Source: Micropterix aruncella
Lineage: Eukaryota; Arthropoda; Insecta; Lepidoptera; Micropterigidae
Reading direction: 5' to 3'
DNA length: 64,000 bases
NCBI GenBank assembly: GCA_944548615.1
Contig: OX155954.1
Span: 1,841,335-1,905,334, forward strand
Notes under the pieces: generated by a model
The model's input: only the letters and a program-made list of their open reading frames with translations
The model's database searches: none
Told to the model about the DNA's origin: nothing
Part shown: one piece after another, positions 36,801-51,800 of the stretch
How the letters are laid out: each line of letters starts with the position of its first letter
Numbering within the stretch: the first letter of the stretch is position 1
Translations under genes and position numbers: made by a program

Positions 36801-39800
36801 CAGTGTGCTTATAAACATTGTGCCGTCAGTATTCATATAAAACGGCATGACTTTTATATGTCGTTGTGTCTCAAAAACGGTAGTACACTTCCACGCTTCA
36901 TTCATAATAAAAAATTTTTGTCATCCTAACTTATCGTATTTGTTGGTATTGAAATAATTATGCCTTCATTTAATGTATTTATGAAGAGCGGGTGTTTCGT
37001 TGTTCAATACATTGCTTGCTACATGAACTTTCGGTGTATCGTCTTTCATAGCATTGCTAGTAAGGTGGTTTACATTAAACACATGGTTAACTATAATTTC
37101 ATCGTATTGAGTGAAGCTTTCTACAAAATCGCGATTGATTAATTCAGGTTATGTGATGTCAATCCCAACGCTTAATCTCCCCAAATGCTTGGTATGGTTG
37201 CACGGTACGTAGATGAAACTGGAGATAAAAGAGCTTAGCTCTCTTTCTTCTATAATTCTTCTCTTTTTTCTCTTTCTTCTAGAATTCTTTCATAATTTAC
37301 CCCAAATACACTTAAACAGGCCAAAATTGACATATAGATAATTGACATTTATCTACTTAGCTCTTAAGTTTCCTATAAAAACCTTCAAAACCATTCAAAA
37401 TTGTCAATAACTCATTGCCTTCCAAAGTTTTCATTACCATCTGACACGTTTTCATTACCTTCCAATACGTTTCATTACCATCCCACATAAATTTGGAAGG
37501 AAAGGAAGGTAATGACAAGGAGTGGAATGAAATAATGGAAGTTTATTCTGCATATTTCGCATGATTGATGACCTTGAAGTTTCAATAACAGTGGACGAAA
37601 AGACCCTACCAAAACACACCAAAGTGGATATAAACTTAGCTTTTTTTGTACTTACTGTTTGACTTGGATGGATGGTAATGACTGCTGATCGGTGACAAAC
37701 TCGAAATGAAGAGAAAGAACTTAAATATCTTTTTACACGGCGACTATTCACACAGCCTTCAGAGCTTACGCGACAGACTGACCAATGAGGAGCATAATGA
37801 TCTACGGTAGAAGCTTGGGCTCCTGTTGCGGAGCAAGATATACTAAAATTTTTTTTGCGCGGGAAATGATAGAATCTCTGTTGCCAAAGACAAAAGTAGA
37901 AATATTTTGTTTATATGTAATTGTAGATGTCTTATATTTTAACACCTATAGTGTGTTTACCTTATCTTTCATGTATGCTAAGACAACTAAGTATGTGTTG
38001 GCAAGTTTAGGTACAATACATCGACGAATTTGAAGTTTGTGGTTTGGAGGCGGAGAGGAATGAAATTTTTCCAGGTATTTTTAAGATTAATAAAAAACTA
38101 TGTACTTTAGAATTAGATTTCCTAAAGAGCCTTCTCCCTTACACTTAGAGTAAATATATTTCAATAAAACTTTTTTTCTAAATGCGGTATGCAGTCTGAT
38201 ATTAGAGTTTACAGGCGATTTGCACGAAATTGCGGAATGACCCTACTACTATTAAACAGCTGTACCCAATTACTCATGACTTCAAACATTGTACTCATTT
38301 AAATGATAGTTTTATATACGTACTAGCTGCGCCCCGCGGTTTCACCCGCGTGGTGATAGAAAATTGTGATAATGATGATAGAAAGTATTTTATATTTTCG
38401 TCAATTTTTCAATGTTTTTATATTATTCTGCTATTCGGGACGGAGACAAATCCAACAAATTAAAAATCATGAAAATCATGGTTCACTATTTTGGCTTAAT
38501 GGCTTATACAAAAAATATAGATATATGCTGTCGCAGGCTTTTTTGTAGGACTACTTAAGATAAACATTTCCATTATACATTATATACGTGTAACTCCAAC
38601 GGTTTTTGCAGCTCACACCAGAATAGCTCGCAGATGGCAGATTTTTTTCCTACTTACTTGACACTTATCGTTATATTTTGGATAATTCATACTATATCTT
38701 TATAAATTATAGCCTATTTGTTATTCTGATGTGTAAGCTATATTATTGTAAAGTTTAATCAAAATCCATTCAGTAGTTTTTGCGTGAAAGAGTAACAAAC
38801 ATCCATACATACATTCTTACAAACTTTTGCGTTTATAATAGTAGTAGGATTCATGGATTCATTGTCTGACTATATTGCTTTCATATTACATAAAGCAACA
38901 GTAATTGAAAAATATCATCTGTGAAAGTAGCTACCTATTGATTATTTTTGTCATTTTTAGATATTTGGATCTTTTTTTTAGTATTTTAGCTTTTTTAAAA
39001 TATTTTAACTGTTTATTTTCACCTGATTCTAACAATTCACGATTATTTTTAATTATGGTATTCGGTTATGATACTGAACTAATTTGATTTTCTATTCATA
39101 TTTAAAATATATAAGATACTTAAATAGTATTGTTGGAGCCCTGTCGGTCCAACATACCCACAACAAAAAAGTAATTTCCACAGAATGGAAACCGCAAACT
39201 CGCTCAAATCTACACGAGCCAGTGCAGTTAATTTCCAACTAAATTCGGCAATTTATGCACAGTCAAGCGATGACTCATGTCATTTCTTCTGATCGATACA
39301 CATATCGCACCCCACTCATAGCTATTACATCACCGCTCACGGTATAAAACGTAGTACATTTCAATCAATCGATATCATTCCCTTGGCGAATAAATACCGC
39401 GCTCTACGCATCATTCCCTTGGTGGACAAGTACACGGCTAAAATCATTTCCTTGGCGGATAGTTACCGCGACTACGCTTCATTATCAAGCAGTACCTGCA
39501 TTACCCGCGATACCGATCGTCAAGCCTCGCTCCTCGACTACACACTTCGGACACACTACTACGGCTTCACCTCGCGCCCACACTAATACACTACGGCGAA
39601 ATAACAATCAAGGCGTTAAGAACTGGCGACTCACTTCAACCTTCTGATTAAATACTTCTACTTCGACATCCACGACTCTCATTCACGGAGAAAACTTCAC
39701 GATGAGATCCATCCTTCGCTCACAATCAGTTGGAGTCTAGTGAAGGGTGGCCACTCTCACAGTATAATGCAAAAAGCTTGTGATAACTACTTGTTACTTA

Positions 39801-42800
39801 CAGTTGCTTGTATATATTACTAACCTATAGTATATTGTGACACAGCTAATGGCGGTATATTCGCCAATAAGGTATGAATGGATTGTAATGTAATGTTGCA
39901 ATGTCATGATTGCAATATCTTTGTCAGCTGATTTTTGACAGCTCTTTGTCAGTACGCGTATGGAAGCTGCTAAATTGAACGAAAATTATGTTATTTCGTT
40001 TTTTAATAAATATGTTTAAATTCCCAGTGAGGACGCAAATTGTTTCACCGCCTGTCGATACTCGTGTCCTGTTGGGGCACACGGCTACTCTCCAATGCAA
40101 AGTGTCCAGCGATTCAAACGTACCATTTAACATTGACTGGTTTCACAATAAACAGTAAGTTTCGTAGTTTTTTGAAAGGCAAAACCATTAGATTGCTCAG
40201 TGCTGTACTACGTTTTGGCAGGTCATGTATTACTATGTAACACAATGTGTAGACAGGCACTCATAGTTCCAAACATTTGGCAGCTCATATTTTACTGTGA
40301 AACCCAGCGTGTAGATGGCACTCATAGTCTATTAATTTTCTCTTATGGTTAGTGGCCCAATAGATGGCGTTTTAAACATGCCTATATAGTATCCTATCTC
40401 AAAATAAAACGATAATATAAAAACAACAGAATTTTAAAATCCTTATGTCACTTTTAATTTGCTATAAAGTTTCAATTTATAATAATCGGGTGCTTTAAAG
40501 TTTAAATAGTCTAATAGAGGGGCATTCTAATATCTCTGTATTATTTTTGTCATGTTATCAGCCTACATGCAAATGCGATAGGATCACACTAATAATTTTA
40601 TGTTATTATTATTAGCATTAGTAAAATAATGTTTTTTTATGACTATTCATTAGCCATTCAGTCATTTATAAAAACCATTCATTATCAATGTTATTATAGA
40701 TATCCAAATAAATTGCTATTAGTTTCGCCGGATAATGCTATCAGCGCCACCTGCAAGTCACCATCGCAGAAGGGTTGCCAAAACGTACTATGGTTTTGAG
40801 CAATCTAATACGCTATATAATCAACAGCAAAAAAACTGTCAGTTTTGTTCTTCAGAAGGATTTATCGAATGTATTATTTTTAGGATAATGGTGGGCGGAT
40901 CGCGCGTATGGGTCGGAGCCGACGGCAGCCTGGAAGTGACAGCGGTGAGAGCGGCCGACGCTGGAGAATACACCTGCGTTGTGACTTCACCTGGCGGGAA
41001 TCATACGCGTCGGGCTACTCTGTCGGTATGAACTGTAAATTAAAAACGACTATGTTACATTGAGAACAGGCATTCGTCTTCAGCAACTAAAACTCTGGAA
41101 CTCGAAGCGGAGTACAAGAAAGCTCAGGAAAATTCTAAAGATGACCCAGAATGACCTCGGCATTACTATATCCTGGGATCTCAAATGGGAAAACCACATA
41201 ATTGATATAGTTAAGAGAGGAAACTCTTTTTTATATCTAATAAGAAAAAGTTTTCCTGCTATCACCAGCGATCTTTTCCTCGAGCTCTATAAAACCTACG
41301 TTTGCATGCTCTTCGAATACTCCTACTAAATATGGAATCCGTAGTTTGAGAAAGATATAGAGCACCTGGCAAGAGTTCAGAGAAGAACAACAAGTTGGTG
41401 CTATCACTGAAGAACAAACCGTACAAAGTACGACTGAAAGAACTCTGTCTAATAATATAAGAGAAACATAGACAGTGAGATCTAATAAAAAACGTACAAA
41501 ATGCTTCTCGGCTATTATAGTGTGCCCAACCTCAAGAGCATGTATACCATGAACACCAACAAACACCTGTATAGACACTCGTTGAAATTAACCCCTCAAG
41601 ACAGTAACGTCTCGAATCGGTACGATGTTTTGTAGTCAATGCTCAGTAATGTCCCAAAACGGGTACGAGCGCGGCACGACAAACCGCACTCATCGAACTG
41701 AATTTACACCAAAATCACAGTGCAACCACCCTCTCTTAGATATGTGTGAGAGACGATAAATTCTGTATTGTATGATTATTCAGTCGTGTTTCTCGCAGTC
41801 TAGAATCCCTAATATAATTGTTTGTATTGTGGGGGCACTTAGTCGAGTGCTGCCATTGCTCGGATCTGTGCTTCTCTTCGGATATTATGTAGATTCTCTT
41901 CGGATATATGTATGAAAATAAATAAAACGAATTAATAGATTTGGTAAAGCATGTAATAACGTACACAAATGTGTTTAAAATTTCTAGATAAGGTTTCGTA
42001 TTTTGAGATAAAACATCGATATCGCTGAATAAGTGAGTTTTTTTCAGTTCTCCAAATGTATAATAATTTTTCATAATTATCTAATTGTATCACAAAATGA
42101 GGTTTTAATGTTTTATATTTCAAATTTCAATACGATCATTCTACAATTCTTCTTTTCATGATCCATCAAGTAGTTTCTTTCTTATGATCGTTTTTCTAAA
42201 GTGCTATATTTTTGACCTTCAACTCTCAGAAATGACAGGTGACTGCCAAGATTTACACCTGCCGCTTGAGGGGTTAAATAAAGTAATTGCAGCATTGAAC
42301 CCCACGAAATACTTTTTAATAAATCGTGTAGTAGATGCTTCGAATGCATTGTCAGAGAAAGTGATAAGGGCTAAATCTGTCAACAGCTTAAAAATAAACT
42401 GGACATTTTTCTTAGTGCAAAACAGTTACAAGATTAACAACAGATGCACTGGATATACTTGCATTATCCTTACGCTGCTAGTGTACAGTATTGATAATGC
42501 TAAATATATGTTCATCATGATAGTCCAAGGACAGCAAGCAACAAACTTCAATGCCTATTGGACTAAAACTGACAGATGGCTCCAAAATGGCATATTCGTG
42601 CAAGTGCCTTAAAGTCCCATCATATTACATTTATACTTAGGAGAAAAACCGGTCCACCAGTGGAGGCTTGGAGATGTCACCCTACCTCACACAGAATATG
42701 AGAAATATCTTGGATTTCATCTGGACAGATGCCTGACTTGGAAAACCCACATTAAACACAAGAGGAATGAGGTGAAGCTCAATACCATCATCTGCATTGG

Positions 42801-45800
42801 GTCACGGCTAGAAACTCAATTCTATGTGTCGACTACAAACTCCTCATCTATAACACTGTACTTAAGCCTATATGGTTGTATGGCATTCAACTATGGGGTG
42901 TTTCGAGCAAAAGTAACATACTCTCTCTACAGCGCATGCAGAATACTATCGTCCGGGATATTGCGAATGCACCGTGGTTTACAAGAAATGATGAAACTCT
43001 TAACTATATGAAAGTCCCCACCATTGCCGCAGAAATTGAGCGATACATAACCAAATATGCTGAACAATTGGCATCCCATCCGAATCCCCTCCCAGCTGAG
43101 CTGCTTAATCAATCCAAGGTGGTTTACAGATTAAAGAGAAACCAAATTCTATAGAAAGGCCAATCAAAGCATTGTCCTCTTCTCTTAAACGATATTAAAC
43201 ATCCCTCAACAAATTCGATTATGGTCAGATGACCAATCTCAAATCTACATAGAAAAAAGAACTTTATGTTCAGAAAAGGTACTGAGGGTGATGTTATTAC
43301 AGAGGCATAAGAACCTGGTGCATAAGATAAAATAACTATTTACACCAATGGGTCCAAGACAGTAAGGGGACTGCTAAGGTGGCTTGCAATGCATTGGAAT
43401 AGAGATAACAAACCGTCCAACACTACTCGATCATCAACCCATAGGTTATACATTATTCTTTCATTATATATTTTTTTCTAGGTAATCGAGTTGCCTTTCG
43501 CCCCGACCAATGTAAAAGCCATCAAACTGGATTCACAGTCGCAGAGAGCCGTAAACTTATCATGGACACCGGGTTTCGATGGAAATTCTCCTATCAAGAA
43601 GTTCATTGTGCAAAAACGTGAAGTCCCTGAATTAGGTAATTGAGTTTTTTTTTATTAAACAGATCTACAAGGCATATGTGAGACATATTCTTGAGTATGG
43701 CTATCAGCTCTGGAACCCCTACTTATGCAAAGATGTAGATATCCTGGGAAAAGTACAGCGAAGGGCAACCAAAACGCCTGAAAAATAGGAATTATAAAGA
43801 TCTCGTGAAATTTCTTGGACTGATTACTCTCAAACAAAGAATACAAAGATGGGACCTAAGGGGACATATACAATTCTCAAAATTATTACGATGTTTTTGC
43901 CACATGTTAGCCAGAACATCTAGTTCACATGTGGCAAGACAGCTGTCCTAAACCTACCACAGTCGGCCGTTAGTCCAGAGTCCACCGCCCACCGCCCAGA
44001 AGTATAATAATACCATTATGATGGGCCCGATTCCGGTCGGTGAATTCCATGGCAGCTCCGTTTGTATCTATTGTACAAATTCAATGTCAAAATCTTCGAG
44101 GTCACAACAAACAATTAAATCTTATCCTCTTAAAAACCTTCGGCAAACTAGAATGGTGGACCTTTGGAATAAACTAACACTTGATGTGATAAGTGCAAGT
44201 TTGGTCAATCAATTTAAAAACAGGCTCGATTTGTACCTAAAAACTTGTTTATATTGTTTAGCTTTACAACATCTGATCTGGACGTATCAGCAAAGCTGCC
44301 TGTCCTTAATAAACAATAATGATAATAATTGCGTCAATTATACATGTTTTATTCAATTATTTATGTTTTTAAATAGGTCCCATTCCCGATCCTTTGCTAA
44401 ATTGGGTCACCGAGCTCAGTAATGTGTCATCCAATCAAAGATGGGTTCTGCTTACTAGTCTAAAGGCAGCGTCCGCCTACCAGTTTCGCATCTCTGCAGT
44501 CAACGCTGTCGGAGAAGGCTCACCTTCGGATCCTACCATGGTTCTTATGCTGCCACAGGAAGGTAATATTATTATATTTTTATTCTTATACTTATATAAT
44601 TTACAAGGATCTGTTTGATGGAGCTGCTATGTGTTCTATATTGGGATCAAAAGATCAAAATGTCAAGTCATAAACTGTCGAGTGATAAAATCTTTTAAAA
44701 ATTTGATTTTATGTGGTTTTTTTTTTAATCGTAGTCAATTTACAAAATATCTAAAGTCTTCATATAAGAGAATTTTGGAATCTATGATATTACTTTACAT
44801 TAGGCACTAACTTACCATCTTTAGATTTAGCACAGTGAGACAGAAAAGATCTCAGCCTGACAGACATGTCGCTCTAACAAGAAAATGGGTGAAATTCCAC
44901 CAAAGTTGCACTTTTTTAATGAATGAATTGGAGTATCCTGAGGTGATTAAATATTTGACAAACGAGGGAAAGCACCAACCAATGTCAATACCCCTTCGTT
45001 TTCTAACACAGAATTTTTGCAGAGGGTCTCAAGATAATGACCAATTATGCCTAATAATAAATCACCAAAAAAAAAAAAAATGTTAAACCGTAATAGATAT
45101 TTTAGTGTATTACGCCAGGCTGCATCTTAGGTAATTTGATAGGTTTAGATTTTGATAATCCAGATTAGGTAATTTGATAGATTTGATAATTTTAATAAAA
45201 CCTAGGTAATAAAACTTAAATTCCATCTATTTTAACTGTAGTTGAAAACCAAAACCAAACAAATTAAAATAAAGTTTAACATGAATAATCTAAAAATAAT
45301 TAATAATATCAGGTTAAACAATCTAACTAAAAATAAGATAAAAACGAATTTACCGTGTGAATTTTGTAGCGCCCAATGTTTTTTGTAGCACTAGTTTTCG
45401 GCGACGTCGCAGCCGCTGTTGTCTAGGGTAGATTGGCAAGCTACCCTAGACAACGGCGGCTGCAACGTCGGGTGCTACGAAATTCACGCAATAAATTTGT
45501 TTTTTATCTTATTTATAATGTCAAACAACTGCGATAGTTCTCTGATTTCACAGTCTAAATAGTCATTGGAGTTGGCTGCGAATGGGTTTTTCGATAGGTG
45601 CAAGGTTGGTTCGAAAAATGATTTTCGTTGCATTAAGACATACGTCGCCTTACAATAATTATTATAACTCGATAACTCGAATTTGGTAGATCTGAGATAA
45701 ACGCGTTTAATGTTTTTTTAAAGTTTCAACTCGTCCACCATTTTTGATTTGTGGAAACTAATAAGTGGACCTAAATACTAAACCTAGATAAGTGGAGATA

Positions 45801-48800
45801 TCGAGTTTTGGCGCCTCGATAGCAGACAGCGCTACGAACTATCAGCTAGATAAGTCTACATATCAATGTTTAGTAATATAGCTGGAGCTGATTTTCAACT
45901 TATCAACCACCGTTAACTTCTAAGGGTGGGGGAATTTCAGTAATCTGATTTTAAGGGAATATAGAGTTGATATTTTTACAACTTCTGGCATACTTATCTC
46001 AAAAATTCCAATTTTCGAGTTATCAAGTTTTAATTGTAAGGCGACGATATGAAAAGTGTGTTGAGGTTCGAGGAGGTTATGTTAGAAAAAAATAAGTTTA
46101 AATAAAAACATTGGTAATCACTGTTAGGCTGGGAACTTCTCTACTACCCCATATACATTGAAAGCTTCTATGACTCAACATTATATCGACTTTCCTACAA
46201 TTTTGATCACACCATGACCACCATAGCGGCTTTGTCTCCTGCTGGATTTAAACATCATTACATATCAATACATATTATAACATACTGTTATTATCCTCAT
46301 TGTATGATATTTCTGTTTCTATATCGCTCTCACAGACGAAATTATATGCTGTCCAGGTATTCATATTTATTGTGTAATGAATTCATCTATGTGCGAATCA
46401 CATTTAATTTTACTTATTCTTGTCTAATATTGTTAAGTATTTTTTCTCATGATAAACTCTGCTAGAAATAAGATATCGTTAGCTCTAAAGGGAATTGACA
46501 ACAATGGCAAAATCCAATTTTCCTGGAAAAGCAGTAATATCAAATACTTCGCAGTTGGTATCATATACGTTGCTAGTAATATCATATACTTCAGACGATC
46601 AAAACTGCGATGGTATGATTCCGTAGTTAAGACCTAAAAGGAGGAATGGAAGAGATTCTCGACAAAGCCAAGACTCATAAGGGGCCATCCACATAGTCCG
46701 TAATCACCGAGGGAAGTGGGGGGGGTGGGTTGGAGCTGAGGCTTACGCTTGAGGGGGAGGGTGCCCATCCTGATTACGTAATCAATTTTGGTCACCGCAT
46801 TGCAATTTTTTTGGTCTGAACCTGCACATTAAATGTGCATTTTTAAATGCATTCTCAAATATTTTTTCTCTCTTCAATACCGTCTTTACAGCCACTGCGG
46901 TCTGAAGATTGGGATCTGTATAATAAATAAAAGAGTTTGAGACTTTGTATTAATAAAGTACAATTGACTTTGAATTAATAAAGTACATTTTTAAAATCAT
47001 TCTAAAATGTTTTTTCCCACTTCAAACACTTTACAAACGTTGGGTTCACGATTCTTCACATTTTCCGCAAATTCGGTTGATTACGTAATCTGGGGGGGAG
47101 GGGGTGAGACCGCTTATTAGGTCTGTTGACGTGGGGGAGGGGGGAGGTCGAAAATCCCAAAAACGTGATTACCTAATATGTGGACGGCCTCTAATGAGTT
47201 GTAGCATTAATGCTGATCATGGAAATTAAAACTTGCTAGGCCCAAAATTGTGTCAATTTTCTTTTGAAACAATGGTACCTGTAGTTTTTGGAATGCAGTT
47301 CATTCGGTTGGTTTTGAATTAAAAAAAAGAGTGTTTTTAATATATCTTGAATATGCATCCCGAACACATTTCCATAGTAGAGTTTATCGTTGGACAAAGG
47401 ACATATCGATGCCGTCATTCTTCTTTTCACACTTTTTAAGTAGGATTAAAAATTATGGCATGAATAAGAATTTTGTGTTGTGCCGTTTTTCACTTTTAGG
47501 CGACCCGAAAAATTTAGTTTTTTAAAAACACAGGCAATTACACGCTCGGACTCTCTCTCTCTGCATGCAATTGATAGCCCAGACAAATTAGACCTTAACC
47601 GTGAATTAATTCATAACCGTGCATTCTATGATTTTGTTTTTTTGAATAGTGTACCACCTAAACCAGCGATGCACAGACCGCGGCCCGCGGGCCGCATGCG
47701 GCCCGCCGACACTTTGTAGGCGGCCCCCGTCCTCGAAATTATTTGAAAAATATTTTTTCAATATACATAGGTAGAAAACTGTGCACGCTCGCCGAGCGCC
47801 TCACCGCTACGACGTCTCGTTCGCACTTCGCAAACATTTTCAATAATGAATAATGCTAATAAATGTAAGAACCGAAATCGTCTTAACAACGAAAATCTTG
47901 AAGGCATTTTGCGCTTAGCCACTACTAAAGTGACCCCTAACATACAAAAAATTGTGTCTTCTACACAATGTCATGTATCTAACTAAGAATAAAATTTATT
48001 CTTAGTTAGATATATAGAATATTCTTAGTTAGATAATAGAATAGAATACATGTTATTCCTAGTATATTATACTGTAATATGGATAACAATGATACGTATT
48101 TGTAATCTAAAATTTTCCATTCTTTAACTATTGTATTGGCACTGATATATTTTGTATTATTATTATGACATTGATACACGTGAGGTTGAATGATCCAAAT
48201 TTTTAAAGAAGCAGAAAATAAATAATTATTCGAAGACCATAACCATAACATTGTTTCATAGGCCCTCCGTTAGTTGGAAGAAGGTGATGCGGCCCTCAAG
48301 TAGAAAAAGTCTGTGCATCGCTGACCTAAACAGAACACTAACATTGAAAAATCCAAGAAATCATACTTGTGCATTTCGAGATATATTGATTCTTTAATTT
48401 ATAAAATCAAAAATATGTGCAAAAAGGAAAGGTATGAGCCATAAAAGTATAAAGGATTTTTGATTTAGTTTTCTTGTATAATGATCACCCGTAAAAGAAA
48501 ATGCCTATTGTCCGCAAACTTTTTTTATTTAATGACAACTTTGATTTCTTTAAATTTTATTATTCTTTAACCGTCCTACCTTTGGGCTATTATACAAAAA
48601 GTAGGTATAAAATCGTTGGTATAAAAAGTTTTTTCATTAAATTCCTTAATAACAATACTTGTTTACATATACCAATATACCAGACAATTTTTTTACACAA
48701 TATACCATTTTAATATTTTCCCTTTTTGTATTTAAAATCTTATCGACAATTTAACAAATCACGTAAGCTTTATGGGTTTCTGGTTTTTTAATATTTTTTT

Positions 48801-51800
48801 TTGTTTTTGTACTCGAACTTGTTGCGTTCGGCTGATAATATAACAGGCGTATCACTTACGTTTATATAGGTAGGTCGGTTAATAAAGAAATAATTTGCTA
48901 AAGATATTTAAAACACTATTTGCAATATTGTATAAGTATGTATATACATCATTGATTGTTGGATTTTAATGTTTATGTACTCCAATATTAATATTTATTT
49001 ACACAAACCATAAGAAAAACGTGTTATGAATTAATGCAAGGTTTTTAAGCTAATTTGACTAGGCTATAATATAACCCTTGTAAGTAACATTTACACATTT
49101 GATATTAATGATATCTAATATGTAGCTTTTTAAGTCTTCGCTGATTGATGGGTTAAGATCACGCTAGTCATCGCGTTGAACACTTGTTATTTCACCTTCG
49201 TGCACGCTCACGATCAATGCTGACTAGCCTGCTCTTAAGGGGCCGATAAAAGGGTAGTTTTTCTTACAAAATACCAATGCTAATTACTCTTGAATAAAAA
49301 GTTACAGTGTTATGAAACTTAGCATAGCGTTAGATCGCAATATCGTGCAGTGTGCTAATGAGTAAATTTTTGAAAAATGTAATTGTAATTTTTCTTTAAA
49401 TCATAACTTTTGTATATTTTATTTTCAAATCTTCAAATCATAACCTTTATTTTGTTTTTTTTTTCAAATCGTAACTCCGTCCCCTTCACTCACCACTGCA
49501 AAGACACTGTGGCACTCGCCAAATTCAAACCGCCGCGGCACTTCAGATAGCATGTCCATTCCTGCCGACCCTGTCAAAATGGCCCAAAAACAGGGCACTT
49601 TAAAAATTAAAAATTTAATTTTCGAGTTTTATTTTCTCGATTATGGGTTTCTATAAGGCGATAGCCTGAAAATGGGATTACACATATATTAGCAATCGCA
49701 TTCTCTCAATCGAGGAGGGGAGGGGGAGGATCTACCAATTGTAAGTACACAAAACCATAAAAAAGACTTTTTTTTAAAAAATCAGTCCTCACTTTGCATT
49801 GGTGTTTTGTATGAATAAGTATACCTTTAGCGTACTCTTTATTTATGCTCAATATTACTGTCGTATGTAATCTTAATTTTAGGAGATTATATCTAGCATT
49901 TTTTCTACATGTGTAGCGCCATCTGGGCCGCCGATAAACTTTGTGGGCTCCGCGCGCTCCTCATCGGAGATCATCACGCAGTGGCAGCCGCCACTCGAAG
50001 AGCACCGCAACGGACACATCCTCGGCTACGAGATCCGCTACCGGCTCTTCGGCTACAACCACAGCCCGTGGACGTACCAGAACATCACCAACGAAGCGCA
50101 GCGCAACTTCCTCATCCAAGATCTGATCACCTGGAAAGACTATATGGTGCAGATAGCCGCCTACAATGATAAGGGCGTCGGTGTCTTCACCGACGGGGCA
50201 AAGATCAAAACGAAGGAAGGCGTACCGGAGGCGCCGCCTGTCGATGTGAAAGCCGAACCGCTGAACTCCACATCCGTGATGGTGCGGTGGACTCCGCCCG
50301 ATCCGCAGAAGATCAACGGTATCAACCAGGGCTATAAAGTGCAGGCGTGGAAGTGGTCCGACGAAGAGGAGCGGAGCATCGAAAGCAGAATAATGAGCGT
50401 GCCCCCGAGTTTGATCGACCCGCTCGCTGAACAATCTGCAGTACTCACCGGTCTTGACAAATTTACCGAGTACAATATAACAGTGGTGTGTTTTACGGAT
50501 CCTGGCGATGGGGAACTCAGCGACTACGTCACCGTCGTTACCAGCCAAGATAGTAAGTCTTTTATCCGTTTTATTGAATCTTTGATAATGCCCTAATTTC
50601 CCATACTATCCGCCGTTTATTAGGGTAAGCTTCAAGCTGCCTGCATTATCTCAGATTTTTTGTATTTCTTCTCCAGAATACAGCAGCGTAAAGAATCACA
50701 CTGAGAACCATCAAACACTTGTAAACTGTCTAATCATCGTATCTTGCTGCCTTTTATTATTTCTTCTCTCCATCTTTAGTCGCCAATCCAGGATGTGTCA
50801 GGTGCAAATTTCTGAAGCTGAATCTAGGAGATATATTGTTTGATCTGAGACATATAAAATTGTCACAAATTATTACGATGTACTGGGCTAAATAATATTA
50901 ACAAATTTAAAGTCGATTCAAATCTTCGAGGTCACAGCAAAAACTCAACCATGCAAAATCTAAATCGTAATCATCTTAACACCTCAGGCCCCGATTGGCC
51001 GATATCGGCCACAACACGATTCAGGCCACAATAAAAAAAATATTTCATTTGTTTTATTTTATTATGTTTTAATTTGTTATATGTTTCATTTTAATTATGG
51101 GTACAGTGGTTTGGCAGTAATTAATGTTTTGATGAGACAGTGTCGTAATTAATTTTTTTTACTAATTTTTACAAAATTTTTTTGAGACAGCAACTTGTCA
51201 ATCGGCTGAGGGGCCGAGGCCTGAAGGGTTAAGAACGTTCTTCAAAATAGAGTGGTGGACATTTGGAATAAACTACTATTTGAAGTGATTAGTGCAAGCT
51301 CTGTCAATCAATTTAAAAACAGACTCGATTTGTACCTAACACTTGTTAATATTTGTTATAATTAGGTGTCAATCAATTTATATACATACTCTATTTGTAT
51401 CTAAAAACTTGTTGTTATTATACCTAGCTTTACAAGATCTGATCTGGACGTATCGGCAAAGCTGCCTGTCCTGAATAAATAATAATAATAATAACTAATT
51501 GCTTAATCATAGTAAATAGAAACCAGCTCATTGAAATCAATGTTCTATAGATAGCCATCCTCTATGAAAAAAATAGAGTATATAGATAATTTATAAAATG
51601 AAAATTTCCTGGTGCCAGTTACATTTTCCGTATCGACTTTATTTGGTACAGTTTTCCCCTGATACTCTTTTTACAATTACTTTTTACTCCCTTTCAGCAC
51701 CCGATGAAGTAGGAAGTCTCCAATTCGATGAAATCTCTGATAGAGCCGTGAAAGTGATCTGGTCTCAGCCAAAACAGTCCAACGGAATACTCATCGGTTA

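Noticed and set aside
36625..36840. 71-codon hydrophobic frame inside the 2.6-kb transposon
   Set aside because: Ile/Phe/Cys-rich composition follows from AT-rich DNA. There is no transposase motif.
49961..50548. 195-codon antisense open frame over sdk exon j
   Set aside because: It is a shadow of the GC-rich coding exon. It has no recognisable domain and the sense frame encodes two clear FN3 domains.
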